From Vesta saturnalis (Eukaryota; Arthropoda; Insecta; Coleoptera; Lampyridae), in assembly GCA_036346205.1 (NCBI GenBank), contig JARFJB010001594.1, positions 186,001 to 250,000 of the forward strand: 64,000 bases of DNA, given 5' to 3'. The translations under genes and the position numbers were made by a program. Numbering within the stretch: position 1 is the first letter of the stretch; each line of letters opens with the position of its first letter. A model generated the notes under the pieces. It had not been told where the DNA came from. It did not search any database and was given only the letters and a program-made list of their open reading frames with translations. Of this stretch, positions 10,729-21,584 are shown piece after piece.

Positions 10729-11585
10729 ATGTCTTTAAAGTTGGCGGTTGTCGAAGAATTGCATAAGAATACGCGAAAGAATTTCGTGAGGAAACGAATC
10801 ATCGTCAAGCATCGGGATGATCTCTGGCAGACGGATTTAACCGAATTTATTCCGTAAGCTAAAGAGAACCGCAACATAAGTAGGTATATTCTAACAGTGA
10901 TATACTGCTATTCTAAATATCTATGGAAACATGAAGAATGTTGACGAAGTTTGTCGAGCGATGACTTCTATTTTGAAGGAAGGTAGAACTCCGGATAACT
11001 TGCAATCGGATCAGGGACGTGAATTCTATAATAAACATTTTGAAGGGTTGATGGAAGAGTTATGCAATACATCATTACTCAACGTATAGTGTTAAAAAGG
11101 CAGCCATTGTTGAAAGAGTTATAAGAACGTTGAAAAATGCGTTATACGAACGATTTAGCTTTAGAGGTAAATACAAGTGGCTAGATGTGTTGCAAGAAGT
11201 TACATCTAAATATAATAATAAAGTGCATTCCGCGGTTAGAATGAAGCCTAAAGATGTAACTGCATCAACATATTTACCTATGTTTCATAATATTAAGGTA
11301 ATGGGGACAGCAAAATTTAAAGTTGGTGAGTACGTCCGGATTTCTAAATATAAATCAATATTTGCAAAGGGCTACACTCCTAATTTTTCCATCGAACTGT
11401 TCAAGTTTTCTAAGGTGAAGGTTGGTAATCCAGTTACATATTTACTGGAGAATCTCCAAGCTAAACCGATACTCGGTCAATTTTACGATGAAGAATTACA
11501 GAAAACAGATCATCCGATTATATTTCTCGTTGAGGTTTACGGCTTAAGGGGAAAGTTGGCTTGGTGGTATGGACAAAACACATGA
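10729..11585 (+). pseudogene. Retroviral-type (rve) integrase, Polinton A
   Basis: Polinton integrases join the element ends to target DNA using a D,D-35-E RNase-H-fold core. Translation from ATG 10,729 gives a helical N-terminus and WQTDLTEFIP (first catalytic Asp) before a TAA at 10,855. In later frames LQSDQGREFYNKHFEG carries the second Asp (about 11,007), and AAIVERVIRTLKNALYERF carries the catalytic Glu (about 11,115). The long frame 11,130-11,585 then shows the end of the core (KYKWLDVLQEVTSKYNNKVH) and a C-terminal part with FKVGEYVRISKYKSIFAKGY, a chromo/SH3-like segment. All three catalytic residues survive, but at least two stops or frameshifts break the gene. It converges on polymerase B. 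Confidence 0.8.
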
Positions 11586-11599
11586 TTCATGGATTAGTA

Positions 11600-11617
11600 A
11601 AACAGATTTTGTATAAC

Positions 11618-11659
<42 letters not shown>

Positions 11660-11920
11660 ATTATATAATATATATATTATAAAAAATTTTCTATAATAAA
11701 TAACAAGATAATGATGTTATTGTAATAAATAATTTCTTAGTCTACCTTAGCCTATAAGATAATAATAATAACAATAATATAATTTTCTTAACCTATAACA
11801 TAATAATAACGACAATGATGATGATGATGATAATAGTTAATACTAATACATAATATATTAATCTAAAATGTGATAATAATAGCTAATTTCTTAACCTAAA
11901 TCCATAGTAGCGGGGATATT
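11600..11920. repeat. TA microsatellite and simple AT-rich spacer
   Basis: An (AT)n run occupies about 11,621-11,655. It is followed by ATAATAATAA- and GATGATGAT-type simple sequence to 11,840. It fills the gap between the convergent integrase and polymerase genes. No hairpin terminator or gene is evident. Confidence 0.8.
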
Positions 11921-14762
11921 TCAATGCCCCCAAGCCAGTGTATCGATATTAAGAGCGACTTGACGTTGTTCTATACTATATACGTGGTGGCTTTTCGATA
12001 TGATACTGCTTTGAGAGACGCTTGTAATATCCCCGCTTCTTAGGCATTTTAAATAATCGTTAAAACTAATCCTATCTCTTACAACATAATCCCTAACACC
12101 TTTCAACTTCCTTACCTCATAATCCTTAAGTCTAAAGCTATACATTTTAGATGCCAAAGCCACCCATTCATTAATTATTCTTCCACTCATTTCATCTTTC
12201 ATCAAGCCAATTACTTTACCATTGCATCTTGGAATGTTATAGGGGTTGTCTGCAGGAAAATCAGAAGTGTCGAAACGCGAAATGTTGTTGCGTATAAGAT
12301 CGTATGCATCCTCGCATTTCATCTCGTACACCAGGCTATCGGTATCCATATATAATAATTTCATGCAATCATCATTAAACTGACGTTGCATGAAATTATA
12401 GTGGAAATCATACATTAATGTTTTAGAAATGTCTAAAATAGCCATTCCCACATATAGTGGCTTATTAAAGTAGATCTCCGCCTTAGATAACTCGATAGCC
12501 ATCAATTCCTCATCAAATATTTCTCTGCTGTGGAAATTCGGTTGAGACATGTAATAATTGGACTCCATACCTACCACTCCACCTGGTGACAAGTTTGATG
12601 ATTTCTAACATTTTCCATAGTTTTGCCGAAATTTGCGTTATTCAACAATTTATACAAGTTTTTCTCGAAAGAGTTATTGGATTCTGCTCGCAACCTCGTA
12701 TTCAATTCTGTATATGGTTTGAGCCAACGTAATTGGTTGAAGCTAATCGCGCGATGAATTTTCTCAAGCACAAGACCTGCTTGAAGGCATTGTTTCAAAT
12801 TGCGGTAATGAATGACATAATTAGTCTTAGAATGCAGCGTTGCAAGCAGTTTCCTGTTTTTACCACCAGGCGGAGTACCGTGTTCAACGCAAAATGGAAT
12901 GTATTTATGACGATCATGCAAATTATCCCGATATAATAGATCCACCTCTAGGATTAATCCTTTGCATGCATCATCCGGTAAATTCAAAATTGATTCGGAG
13001 GTTAGTAAATTTAATTGTCTCTCGCTAAGCCACTTAAAATCATCCCGCAGCAAACATTGACTTTGAGCCCATCCATATAAATTAACCATATCTGTGTAAA
13101 GAATATAAGAGGATGGTTTGCTGGGGTCGTATTCATTCATATCCTTACTGTTCGCCTTGCCGTACTTAGTACAACATTTCGTTATCCGTCCTCTTATACC
13201 CTTTTTCACGAACAATAACATATCAACATCCGTGAGCAGCTCCAGTCTAACTTTAGTGTAATTTAACATACAGTGCCAGGTGTATCCGGGAGCTGTGTAA
13301 AAGAATGTCGGATCTAACTTGTGCGTTGTTATACACTTATATCTGAAATTTGTGAATATGTCAGCAAGTAGAAGCACATCACATGCCAGATAAACATCGC
13401 TATAATTTTGAATTTGAAACTTGCTGTAAAATTTAGTCCACGTATCTACATACTCATACGGATACACCCCCTTTTTAGTTAATAACTGCATCTGCTCATC
13501 ACTCAAATGACTTAGCGTGCTGCGTAAAATTTTTAAATCGTTAAATGATAGATAAGAGGGTAATTTATTTAGAGACTCGTTCATGAAGCGGTATGAATCT
13601 ACAAATCGAAATTTAACTATGGAATAAATGTCTTTGGTGAATGATATGTAGCGTTCTTTAGTTTTAGGTAATAATGAAATGTGGCCGGGAATGGCTTGGA
13701 AAATATCTTTCAACAGGAAGTGTGACTCATAACCGAAAAAGTTATGGAAAAAAACTAGTATTATTCGCGGGGCCTTATACTGCATGTTGCATGCTTGATG
13801 AGCACTACCTCTAAATTGACCGGTGAAATGATCATGATCTAAAAAGGGATGTTCGCAAATATGACAGTGGGTGGATGAATTATATTCCAGCATTTGCATG
13901 TCGCTTAACGTTTCCATAGGTATGGGATTTTCAAAATACTGCTGCAGACTACTAGCAATATCTATCAGCTCGTTGCTAAACCAATTAATACACTCCTCAC
14001 CCTCAGCAACCGAAATTTTGATAAGGAGTCGTTAAACGTGCAGTGGAGATAATATGGAATGGCGCATACGTTATGTTTCTTATACTTAACGGTATTCGTC
14101 ATCTTTGAAATCCTGCACTAAACATTCAAAGTCGCAATATGAAATAAATGGAGCAGTCTGTTTAAACTCATAATTCTTAAAATACACATCTGGCTTTGGC
14201 ATCACTATCCTACATTTATTAACTAACTTACAATCTAACTCGTGATTACTTAGCTTCACTTGAGAACTAGAATAGTGGAGACATCTATCGCTTAGAAATA
14301 ATATATTATGATTCTTCGTTAACTGTGAAAGCACTAATCCTAATAAATTTTTGATCCAGCAGAAATGAGTTTTAACGACTTCATCATCATCTTTAGTTGT
14401 TTCAAGTCTGGAAACGTCATCATCTATTTCGATTTCAGTTTCATAATTCTGCTGGATCATTAATAAATTAACGTGGCTGCTTCTTATCATTACATAAATA
14501 GACAAGTACTGTGTTAACGTAGTTAAGTCTTTTCTAATAAGGGCATACGCGTTTGTAGATAAATTAGGATTTTGTTTTAAAAATTGAGGGATTTGATGTA
14601 ATGTCATGGGAAAATGTATATCTTCAAATATAGGATTTCCGCATAATAGGGATAGGATGATACACCATCAGAGTCGCGAGGAGCGGGAAAGAGAACCGAT
14701 GCTAAAACCCACCCGAAACAGGCTTCATCATTGTTTTTTACGTTAATGATGCACTTCTTATT
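11921..14762 (-). pseudogene. Protein-primed DNA polymerase B, Polinton A
   Basis: Family-B, protein-primed polymerase that would replicate the linear element. In order on the minus strand: an N-terminal piece from 14,762 (NVKNNDEACFGW); a frame at 14,607-14,086 with the zinc-type LSDRCLHYSSSQVKLSNHEL and exonuclease start PFISYCDFECL; a 448-residue frame from 13,917 with CHICEHPFLDHDHFTGQFRG, the exonuclease domain, and motif A LYTDMVNLYGWAQSQ; motif B NLYKLLNNANFGKTMEN; then the frame at 12,592-11,921 with motif C LLYMDTDSLVYE. The frame changes near 12,580 and there are breaks near 13,920-14,090 and 14,607-14,640. The catalytic residues are all present, so decay is recent or moderate. It is convergent with the integrase. 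Confidence 0.88.
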
Positions 14763-15026
14763 TTATATTTGAGGGGGTAAAGGAATAAAGGACGATGCGC
14801 GCTTGACTAGTATCCTGTACCGCTCCAATTTCCCTGCAACGCTCGCTAGATGTCTTTTGCTGCCAATACTCAATGATGAGTCAGCAACGCATGTCTTGAT
14901 CAGTTTTAAATTAGCGTCAATGATGTTTGTTATTTTGGAGATTTTATTCTCATCATGAGTATTGGCATGCTTGTAAAAATGTTCAATAATTTCTACAGAA
15001 GAGTTAATTTTCTCGATTAAAGCCAT
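14763..15026 (-). CDS. Small helical ORF upstream of polymerase B, Polinton A
   Basis: An 87-residue frame (start ATG at 15,026, sequence MALIEKINSSVEIIEHFYKH; the upstream in-frame Met at 15,068 is less plausible) ends where the polymerase coding begins. It is predicted helical, with a basic C-terminal half (RHLASVAGKLERYRILVKRA). I do not recognise the family. An ORF in the same place, also helical and basic, precedes polymerase B in relic B (21,001-21,543), so a conserved early gene, perhaps DNA-binding or a replication accessory, is possible; this is inference. It is the only intact short ORF of relic A. Confidence 0.45.
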   Translation of the reverse strand: MALIEKINSSVEIIEHFYKHANTHDENKISKITNIIDANLKLIKTCVADSSLSIGSKRHLASVAGKLERYRILVKRASSFIPLPPQI

Positions 15027-15249
15027 TTCTAAAAATAAATCATTAAAATGAATTAGTATAAATGTCAAACTTTGATATCTTGTGAACGAACTGCGACAGG
15101 AAGTAATGTATGATTTAATTCATCGAATCTGTAATTTATCGATGTAATTAATGCTTCAATTATAAATATGTACCTTACCTGGAGCGATACAAGTAATTAT
15201 AATAGCAGTCAAGCGGTGAGCACTTTTGCAGGTAATTTAAATCTAAAAA

Positions 15250-15252
<3 letters not shown>

Positions 15253-15306
<54 letters not shown>
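15253..15306. repeat. (TA)n microsatellite
   Basis: An uninterrupted TA run lies between the helical ORF and its presumed promoter. Confidence 0.95.
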
Positions 15307-15311
<5 letters not shown>

Positions 15312-15463
15312 TGCTTTAAGGAAAATGAATAAAACATACCTGAATATATTCGTTAAACGAGCTGCAGCAGATACAGAACAATTAAAAGTATAATGGTTAG
15401 GAAACCTGAAATTTATTAATACTCGTAATTAATTATTATTTTTAAAATGTAATATTGAAACTC

Positions 15464-15522
15464 ACCTGATGAAAGCGTGATAACGACTGATGAAGAACCA
15501 TATGTTACATTGCTTTTATATA
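15464..15522 (-). promoter_or_regulatory. TATA + TCAGT core promoter and first splice donor, Polinton A
   Basis: On the minus strand TATATAAAAG begins at 15,522. TCAGT, the arthropod initiator, has its A at 15,488, about 32-34 bases downstream, the canonical distance. Nineteen to twenty-five bases later a strong donor, CATCAG|GTGAGT, ends a short leader exon. The unit would read leftwards into the helical ORF and polymerase B. Relic B has the same pair of elements in the corresponding place (20,738-20,771). Confidence 0.6.
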
Positions 15523-15699
15523 CGTTACGCACTGGAATGTTGCAGAAATGTACATGTGGATATAAAAATGTTATCTGCTGTAATTGTGTATTGCGTATGA
15601 AGTATTAAATTAAGTAGCCCTGATTAAGAATTTTTTAAACCGGATGCGTCTGCGGCCTGTACAACAGGTAAAAACCTGCTTGCTTCTTTGTTCATGCAT

Positions 15700-16860
<1,161 letters not shown>

Positions 16861-16883
16861 TTTTTACGTTTCATATCTAAAAC

Positions 16884-16960
16884 CCTGTTAGCTTAGTTGG
16901 TTATATGGACATGCATAGATTCATAACTTGACTTACTCGAGTTCGAATCCCGGTGCAAAC
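16884..16960 (+). repeat. tRNA-like sequence (SINE head or tRNA pseudogene)
   Basis: GTTAGCTTAGTTGGT matches the tRNA A box (D-arm), and GAGTTCGAATCCC about 40 bases later matches the B box (T-arm), the two internal RNA polymerase III promoter elements. An oligo-T run (ATTTTTTC) follows the end. The acceptor stem does not pair, so a functional tRNA is unlikely. A tRNA-derived SINE head is the simplest reading, but the sequence that follows is the GC-rich block, not an obvious SINE body. Confidence 0.55.
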
Positions 16961-16969
16961 AATTTTTTC

Positions 16970-17540
16970 AGGTTTTATCCTACAACCGGAAGTACCTCTT
17001 CAACAGCGACAAACAAGATGTCTGCAAGGCTCCGCAGATTGCGATATCTCAACAACGTTGCGCCGGAAACCAACACACCAGAAACCACTGAAGACCTCTA
17101 AAGATGCCCTCAGAAGCAGGCGAAGAACCTACCAGAAGCCGCTGAAGACGTCCAAGACGAAGACTCCAGAGGCTCCTAAACAATTCCAACATGGCGGCGC
17201 CGGAAACTAACACCAGAAGCCGCTGAAGACATCTAAAGAAATCGGCGAAGAACCTACCGGAAGCCGAAGAAGTCCAGAGGCTGCTGAACAATCCCAACAT
17301 GTGGCCACGTCTCTCATTGGACAGCTACTGGGCCAACCCCCATCAGGAACTCAACAGGGGGCGGGGCCCATCCTCGTATCCCATTGGCTTGACGTCATTG
17401 CTCCTTCCGGTAGAAGAAGCCACGCCCTATTCTCCCATTGGTCCTCCAACCACAAACTTCCGGTGGAGGCGGGGCTTAAGTGCTCGCTCACGTCGCTGAT
17501 TGGTGTGACGTCACTTCCTGCGCCAGGATGACCATAGCCT
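16970..17540. promoter_or_regulatory. GC-rich promoter-like block with an internal tandem duplication
   Basis: This block is strikingly GC-rich in an AT-rich region. Its first half is an imperfect duplication (about 17,063-17,190 and 17,198-17,300) sharing ACCAGAAGCCGCTGAAGAC, GCGAAGAACCTACC and AACAATTCCAACATG-type strings. Its second half (17,300-17,530) holds promoter motifs. These are GGGGGCGGGGCCC and GAGGCGGGGCTT (GC boxes), CCCATTGG (x2), TGATTGG (CCAAT boxes), and two perfect CRE sites TGACGTCA at 17,390 and 17,506. Open frames across it on both strands look like composition artefacts. No gene that it would drive is evident. Confidence 0.45.
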
Positions 17541-18480
17541 TACTACTATTGTACTTACTTAATATAACCAATACATTAAAAAAATCGCAAATTCGACCAG
17601 CGGTCACTAAATAAATAACGTTTAAAAAATATTTGCCAGAGCTATACTCCCGAATAACAGGAGCATCCCACGATCTACTATTCCCAGCTGTTTGTACCCC
17701 TCAAACATAAGAAGCGATATCCTCGTTAATTTTTGAGCTACAGAGGAATATAAAAAAGCAAACTAAAGCTATTTTGCTATATTACAACATTTATTTAAAG
17801 TTCTTTTGGATATGTTTTTATTGTTTATTATTTATTGCAGCCAGTAACCACAATTTAGTTTAAAAAAATTGAAAATAGTAGATTTTAATTTTTTTTGCTA
17901 TTAGTCTGAGGAAACCAACGGTTACGGAGATATCATCGTTTAAAAGAAAAGGCGCTGGCGGCCATGTTTTTCAAAATGGCGACTTTAGCTCACATTATAT
18001 ACTGAAAGTACTATCGATTACCACTTAAAAATAAATGTTCGGAAACACTTCCCTCAAAAATTAAGATTTGCCTGGAGTAAATGCTGTGTAACAAAAAAAA
18101 TTGAGTGAATAAATAAAAACATTTTTGTTTGTGGTAGTAAGTTTCAAGCTGTTAGTTCATCAACAATACGTAGCTATGGTCCTGCTGGCAAGCCAACTAA
18201 CTTAACATTTGTTTAAATATTTAGTAAGGTTCAAACTGTGAACTTATTCACTCGTTTGTAGATCTCAATCTTATGTTGTTTTACATATAATAAACTATTA
18301 AAACAAACTTTTCATTTCTGCTATAACAAAGACGGAGAACCAGAAAGGGTTGTGGACAAGACAACTGAAAAAAGATGCACGGAGACACAAACAAACTGAA
18401 ACAGGCTGAAACTCAGGGTAGTTACGGCATCCTAGTGTAGTTCGGAATTCTATTTCCAATTTTAAGTTTTACCGCCTTCC
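17541..18480. other. No gene recognised; repeat-like AT-rich sequence
   Basis: There is no coding or RNA motif. A short string, GGCGGCCATGTTTTTCAAAATGGCGACTTTAGCT (described in parts: GGCGGCCAT near 17,957 and AAAATGGCGACTTTAGCT near 17,974), has a diverged partner near 24,416-24,455, in step with the larger repeat shared by the two regions. Confidence 0.4.
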
Positions 18481-19060
18481 GACACTTTTAAAATAGAACC
18501 ACGACCAGACCTTATTACAGAAATCTGCAATAAGTTTTTTACAAAATACACATCTAGATAGCGCAATTCTCCCACGTTCCATTACTTTTAAAATATATCG
18601 CTAGATGGAACCACGATCAGACCCTATTACAGATATGTACAATTAGCTTTTTACAAAATACACCACACATGTCGCCACAAACAAACAAGGGAGGCCGTTG
18701 AAGTGGAGGTAAGGCTCTGTGATAAGTTTAAGAGTCCTAACAGTGTCTTGAGATAGTATACGGGCCCCCTTATTAAAATAACATTCCAAATTCCGCCATT
18801 ACAGTTAAATCTACTAATAAAATATTCTACTAGGCGTAGCTCCGATCAACATCTATTACAAAACACATTCATTAGTTTTAAAAATACACTGTCTTACGAG
18901 ATGGAATCGGGCCCCCTTTATTAGAACACTATTTCAAGTATTCCCGCCATAACATCTACTTTTAAAAATATATCGCTAGGTGGAGCCACGATCAACCTCT
19001 ATGACAGAAAACATTCATTAGTTTTAAACACTACCACTAGATGGCGCCACAAACAAAACC
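18480..19060. repeat. Tandem repeat with CTCF-like motifs
   Basis: A unit of roughly 100-150 bp recurs, with a core such as CGCTAGATGGAACCACGATC (about 18,600) followed by CTATTACAGA and TTTTACAAAATACAC. Variants sit at about 18,490, 18,560, 18,600, 18,830, 18,975 and 19,034. The last copy, CCACTAGATGGCGCC at 19,034-19,048, matches the CTCF core consensus CCAC-AG-KGGCGC closely. CGCTAGGTGGAGCC at 18,975 is a near match. A shorter copy of part of the array is found at 24,895-25,290. Confidence 0.55.
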
Positions 19061-19330
19061 CACCAACCAGAGCCTGGGCGGAGTCTAAGGAACAATCAGA
19101 AACAAGGGGGCGGGGTCTACCCTTAGGCCCTCCAATCAGAACGCGCGGCCTGGCACAGTATGCGCGCGCAGAACCAATCATGTGGAACTGAGAGTGGCCA
19201 CGTGTAGGAAGGAGCGGGTCACGTGACCCCACACACCTATCCCCTTTAATTGTGACGTCATCCGATTAAAAGTGGTGGGGGCAAGTACTCTCATTCTACT
19301 CCTAGTGTATTTTATAGATAGTGGTGTTTA
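19050..19330. promoter_or_regulatory. GC-rich promoter-like block upstream of Polinton B
   Basis: It contains GGGGGCGGGGTC, CCAATCAG and ACCAATCATG (CCAAT boxes), GCGCGCGC-type CpG clusters, E boxes CCACGTG and TCACGTGA, a perfect CRE at 19,253-19,260 and TTTTATAGATAG at about 19,310. The composition and motif set match the 17,300-17,530 block. It lies about 200 bp outside the left terminal repeat of Polinton B. No downstream host exon is seen, so its target is unknown. Confidence 0.4.
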
Positions 19331-19512
19331 CGGTTCTTCGTAGGCCCAGCCTTGTTGCATATGTATACTACACAGTTGAGAGTTGAGTAGAGATGACTCC
19401 CCGAACCCGTATTTTGTTTAAGAAGTAATTGACAATGATATGCCGTGCTAGAAATTCGTGCAAAAATAGTATATTTGTTGTTTTGAATTTAAGTATAAGG
19501 TGAAAGATAGAA

Positions 19513-20240
19513 TTTTTTTGCCATTAGATTTGTCACCAGATTTCAAAAAACTCAGCAGAAAAGTTACTAGATTTCAATGTTGGTAACATTGCCTGCTTTA
19601 AGGTCACGTGGCAGGAAATTTTCAAGGTTGGTAACACTGTCGAGTCTCTTCGAGGTCCCAGTTTCAAGGTCGCTCTCATTGCCAAGGTTAAAGTTCTTAA
19701 CGTACATACACCCCGCTTCAAGGTCAAAGTTTATTCTTATGATTTCAGTGTTACGTATAGGGATCAACCTTTTCGTTTGGCAAGGTCACACGTTCCCTAC
19801 ATCAGGGTTCAATTGTGGGTATATAGGGGATGCTCTTCAAGGTCGATTATAAAACAAATTTTGATGGGAAATTTCAAGGCCAACGTTCATTAATCTTTTG
19901 AAGGTCACGCCCCCCCCCCAATCAATTGACCTCTGTCTCAAGCCTTGAGGTGTTAATTAAGTTATTACAATTCTCAAGGTTAGCGGTATCATACAGATTG
20001 TCTATGCTAAGCATGTTTCAAGGTCACCAAGCAGAAGTAGAAATTTACTTTTCAAGGTCACGCCCCCAGCAAAGTTCATTGACCTGAAGTGGTTCCGTTT
20101 CCCAAATACAGATAGCTGTTTCCCAAATACAGGTAGCGGTTTCGCAACACGGGTAGCCGTTTCCCCCATTTCAAGGTCACACCTCTGAGAAAAGAACAAA
20201 GGCGATCCATTGTTCAAGCCGACGCTTCTAGGTCGTCTAA
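19513..20240 (+). repeat. Left terminal inverted repeat of Polinton B
   Basis: It shares with the right end, in inverted order, the blocks CACCAGATTT, CTAGATTTCAA, CATTGCCTGCTT-AAG, TGATGGGAAATTTCAA, AACGTTCATTAATCTTTT, GTTCATTGACCT-AAGTGGTT, AAATACAGATAGC, GGTAGCCGTTTCC and GCGATCCATTGTTCAAGC. Perfect TCAAGGTCA copies lie at 19,718, 20,018, 20,052 and 20,171, plus one just inside at 20,671, all in the same orientation; several one-mismatch versions lie between them. The left copy has extra segments relative to the right one. Confidence 0.8.
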
Positions 20241-20350
20241 CAAATAAAATATTTTTTATATAATTTATTAACCACAATATTCATCTATATACAAATAAAA
20301 AATCGAGTTAAGTCAATATACATATTACGGGAAGTTTGATGTACTGTCAC

Positions 20351-20569
20351 TTAACATTTGTAATACCTTTGTTGGATCATATCTATTTTATTTATTATTT
20401 GTTTCTCACATTCAATTTCCGTCAACTGATTTACGTTTAATGTGGTCCACGACACATAATCTTTCCTAGTAGGTATTTTCATCGCTTCATTATAATGTTT
20501 ACCAGCCATATATTCAGCTTTCCTTAAAGCCTTCATATCAGGATCTGAGATCCTTTTACTTTGAGACAT
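20351..20569 (-). CDS. Small ORF of unknown function inside Polinton B
   Basis: A 72-residue intact frame reads outward toward the left terminal repeat. It is polar and charged (MSQSKRISDPDMKALRKAEY at the start), with no membrane segment or signal peptide, and ends in YYKC. I do not recognise it. It sits between the terminal repeat and the polymerase promoter, a place where Polintons often carry small unassigned genes. No counterpart was seen in relic A. It could be chance. Confidence 0.3.
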   Translation of the reverse strand: MSQSKRISDPDMKALRKAEYMAGKHYNEAMKIPTRKDYVSWTTLNVNQLTEIECEKQIINKIDMIQQRYYKC

Positions 20570-20737
20570 TGTTCAAGACTTATTACAAACCTACGTCTCT
20601 TAAACTTACATGCAAAAACACAAATTAAAATCTTTTAATTATACAGTTGCGTAAACCTAATACGCAAATTTCAAGGTCAGTTCCGAGAAATCTATTTTCA
20701 AGGTTAAAGGTGATCCGACCTTACCCGATCTTATCTC

Positions 20738-20771
20738 TATATAAGTAGATAAAGAACAGTTCTACGTCAGT
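20738..20771 (+). promoter_or_regulatory. TATA + TCAGT core promoter of the polymerase unit, Polinton B
   Basis: TATATAAG at 20,738-20,745 is followed by TCAGT at 20,767-20,771, with the initiator A 31 bases downstream of the first T of the TATA box, the canonical insect spacing. A perfect TCAAGGTCA lies about 60 bases upstream (20,671). It points at the helical ORF and polymerase B. Downstream leader sequence holds a diverged duplication of about 110 bp (GTGTGTGC-T-ATATTTTTTACATT near 20,845 and 20,955). Confidence 0.65.
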
Positions 20772-21000
20772 CGATACACTGCAATCGTGACAACAAACTA
20801 CCCAAAGTGTTGTGAAGTGCAAGTGTTATTACATAATCACTAGTGTGTGCGTCATATTTTTTTACATTACAATCGTCACTAGAAGTTGTATTATAAACCT
20901 AAAGTCTTGTGAAGAGAAATTTGATATTTGGTAAAAGTGTATGTAATCACAAGTGTGTGCTTTATATTTTTTACATTGTTGGATACAGCTGAAAGTAATT

Positions 21001-21543
21001 ATGAGTCTGCCAAGTAGTAGTGAGATAGTTAATTTAACAAGGTATGTTATTCCTTTATTGAAAACAAAAAAGGAATTTGCGGGGCACATCCGCATAGTTC
21101 ACACCAACATTAAGCTATTGCACGATATAATTAAAATTTATTATGAGACCAATGAAAGTCTGCTTAAACTTGAAAGTAACTTATCATTGCTAAGATGCTG
21201 TCTCATAAGACTGAGACGGCTCAATAAAAAATGTATACATAAATTACGTTGGTACTCCCTAGAGTCATGTTTTAATGGTAGGTTACTTACAGGAATTATA
21301 ATCAATATATCCAACATTGAGGACCCTTTAATTTTTTTACAAAACGCGTATAATAGTTTTGCGCGTAAGGTTAAATTCATGCTAAGGCAATCCATGCTAA
21401 CGGTGAATGTGCTCTTAGCCTGCACTTTCATGAAACCTCAAAATCATATTATTGAGTTGAAGACTTTTGCCACAAAAAATTATATCATTGATATTTCAAC
21501 CAGTTTCCGTGTGTGGTACAATGAAAACGTGTATTATAAGTAA
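21001..21543 (+). CDS. Helical basic ORF upstream of polymerase B, Polinton B
   Basis: I chose the ATG at 21,001 (MSLPSSSEIVNLTRYVIPLL) over the upstream in-frame one at 20,953 because the upstream part looks like leader sequence. It gives about 180 intact residues. The protein is rich in Leu, Ile, Lys and Arg, with long predicted helices (LLKLESNLSLLRCCLIRLRR) and no clear catalytic motif. It occupies the same position as the 87-residue ORF in relic A: directly before polymerase B and after a TATA/TCAGT promoter. Its intact frame in an otherwise broken element is notable but could be luck. Function unknown. Confidence 0.5.
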   Translation: MSLPSSSEIVNLTRYVIPLLKTKKEFAGHIRIVHTNIKLLHDIIKIYYETNESLLKLESNLSLLRCCLIRLRRLNKKCIHKLRWYSLESCFNGRLLTGIIINISNIEDPLIFLQNAYNSFARKVKFMLRQSMLTVNVLLACTFMKPQNHIIELKTFATKNYIIDISTSFRVWYNENVYYK

Positions 21544-21584
21544 CAAACAAAATTAGATTACTCGCTTCATAAGCAGTAAAGCGC

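Larger units (their letters stand above)
8488..15522. mobile_element. Polinton/Maverick (adintovirus-like) relic A
   Basis: A PLA2-like domain, A32-type packaging ATPase, two accessory or structural genes, integrase, protein-primed polymerase B and a small helical ORF lie together. This gene set defines Polinton/Maverick elements, large virus-like DNA transposons. The integrase (+) and polymerase (-) are convergent, tail to tail over a TA-rich spacer. No major capsid or protease gene is present, and the PLA2 gene is on the opposite strand from the ATPase with only about 20 bp between. Compared with relic B this suggests a deletion or inversion next to the ATPase. No terminal inverted repeats were found, so the ends are not defined. 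Confidence 0.8.

Noticed and set aside
12733..13028. Plus-strand ORFs inside polymerase B of relic A
   Set aside because: Antisense shadows of the polymerase motifs on the minus strand.
16884..16960. Functional tRNA gene
   Set aside because: A and B boxes are present, but the acceptor stem does not pair, so I list it only as tRNA-like.
16953..17531. GC-rich ORFs on both strands as coding genes
   Set aside because: Overlapping open frames on both strands reflect low stop frequency in GC-rich DNA; no conserved motif and repeats break any frame.
19533..19852. Overlapping ORFs in the Polinton left TIR
   Set aside because: They come from the repeated AAGGTCA string and have no independent content.
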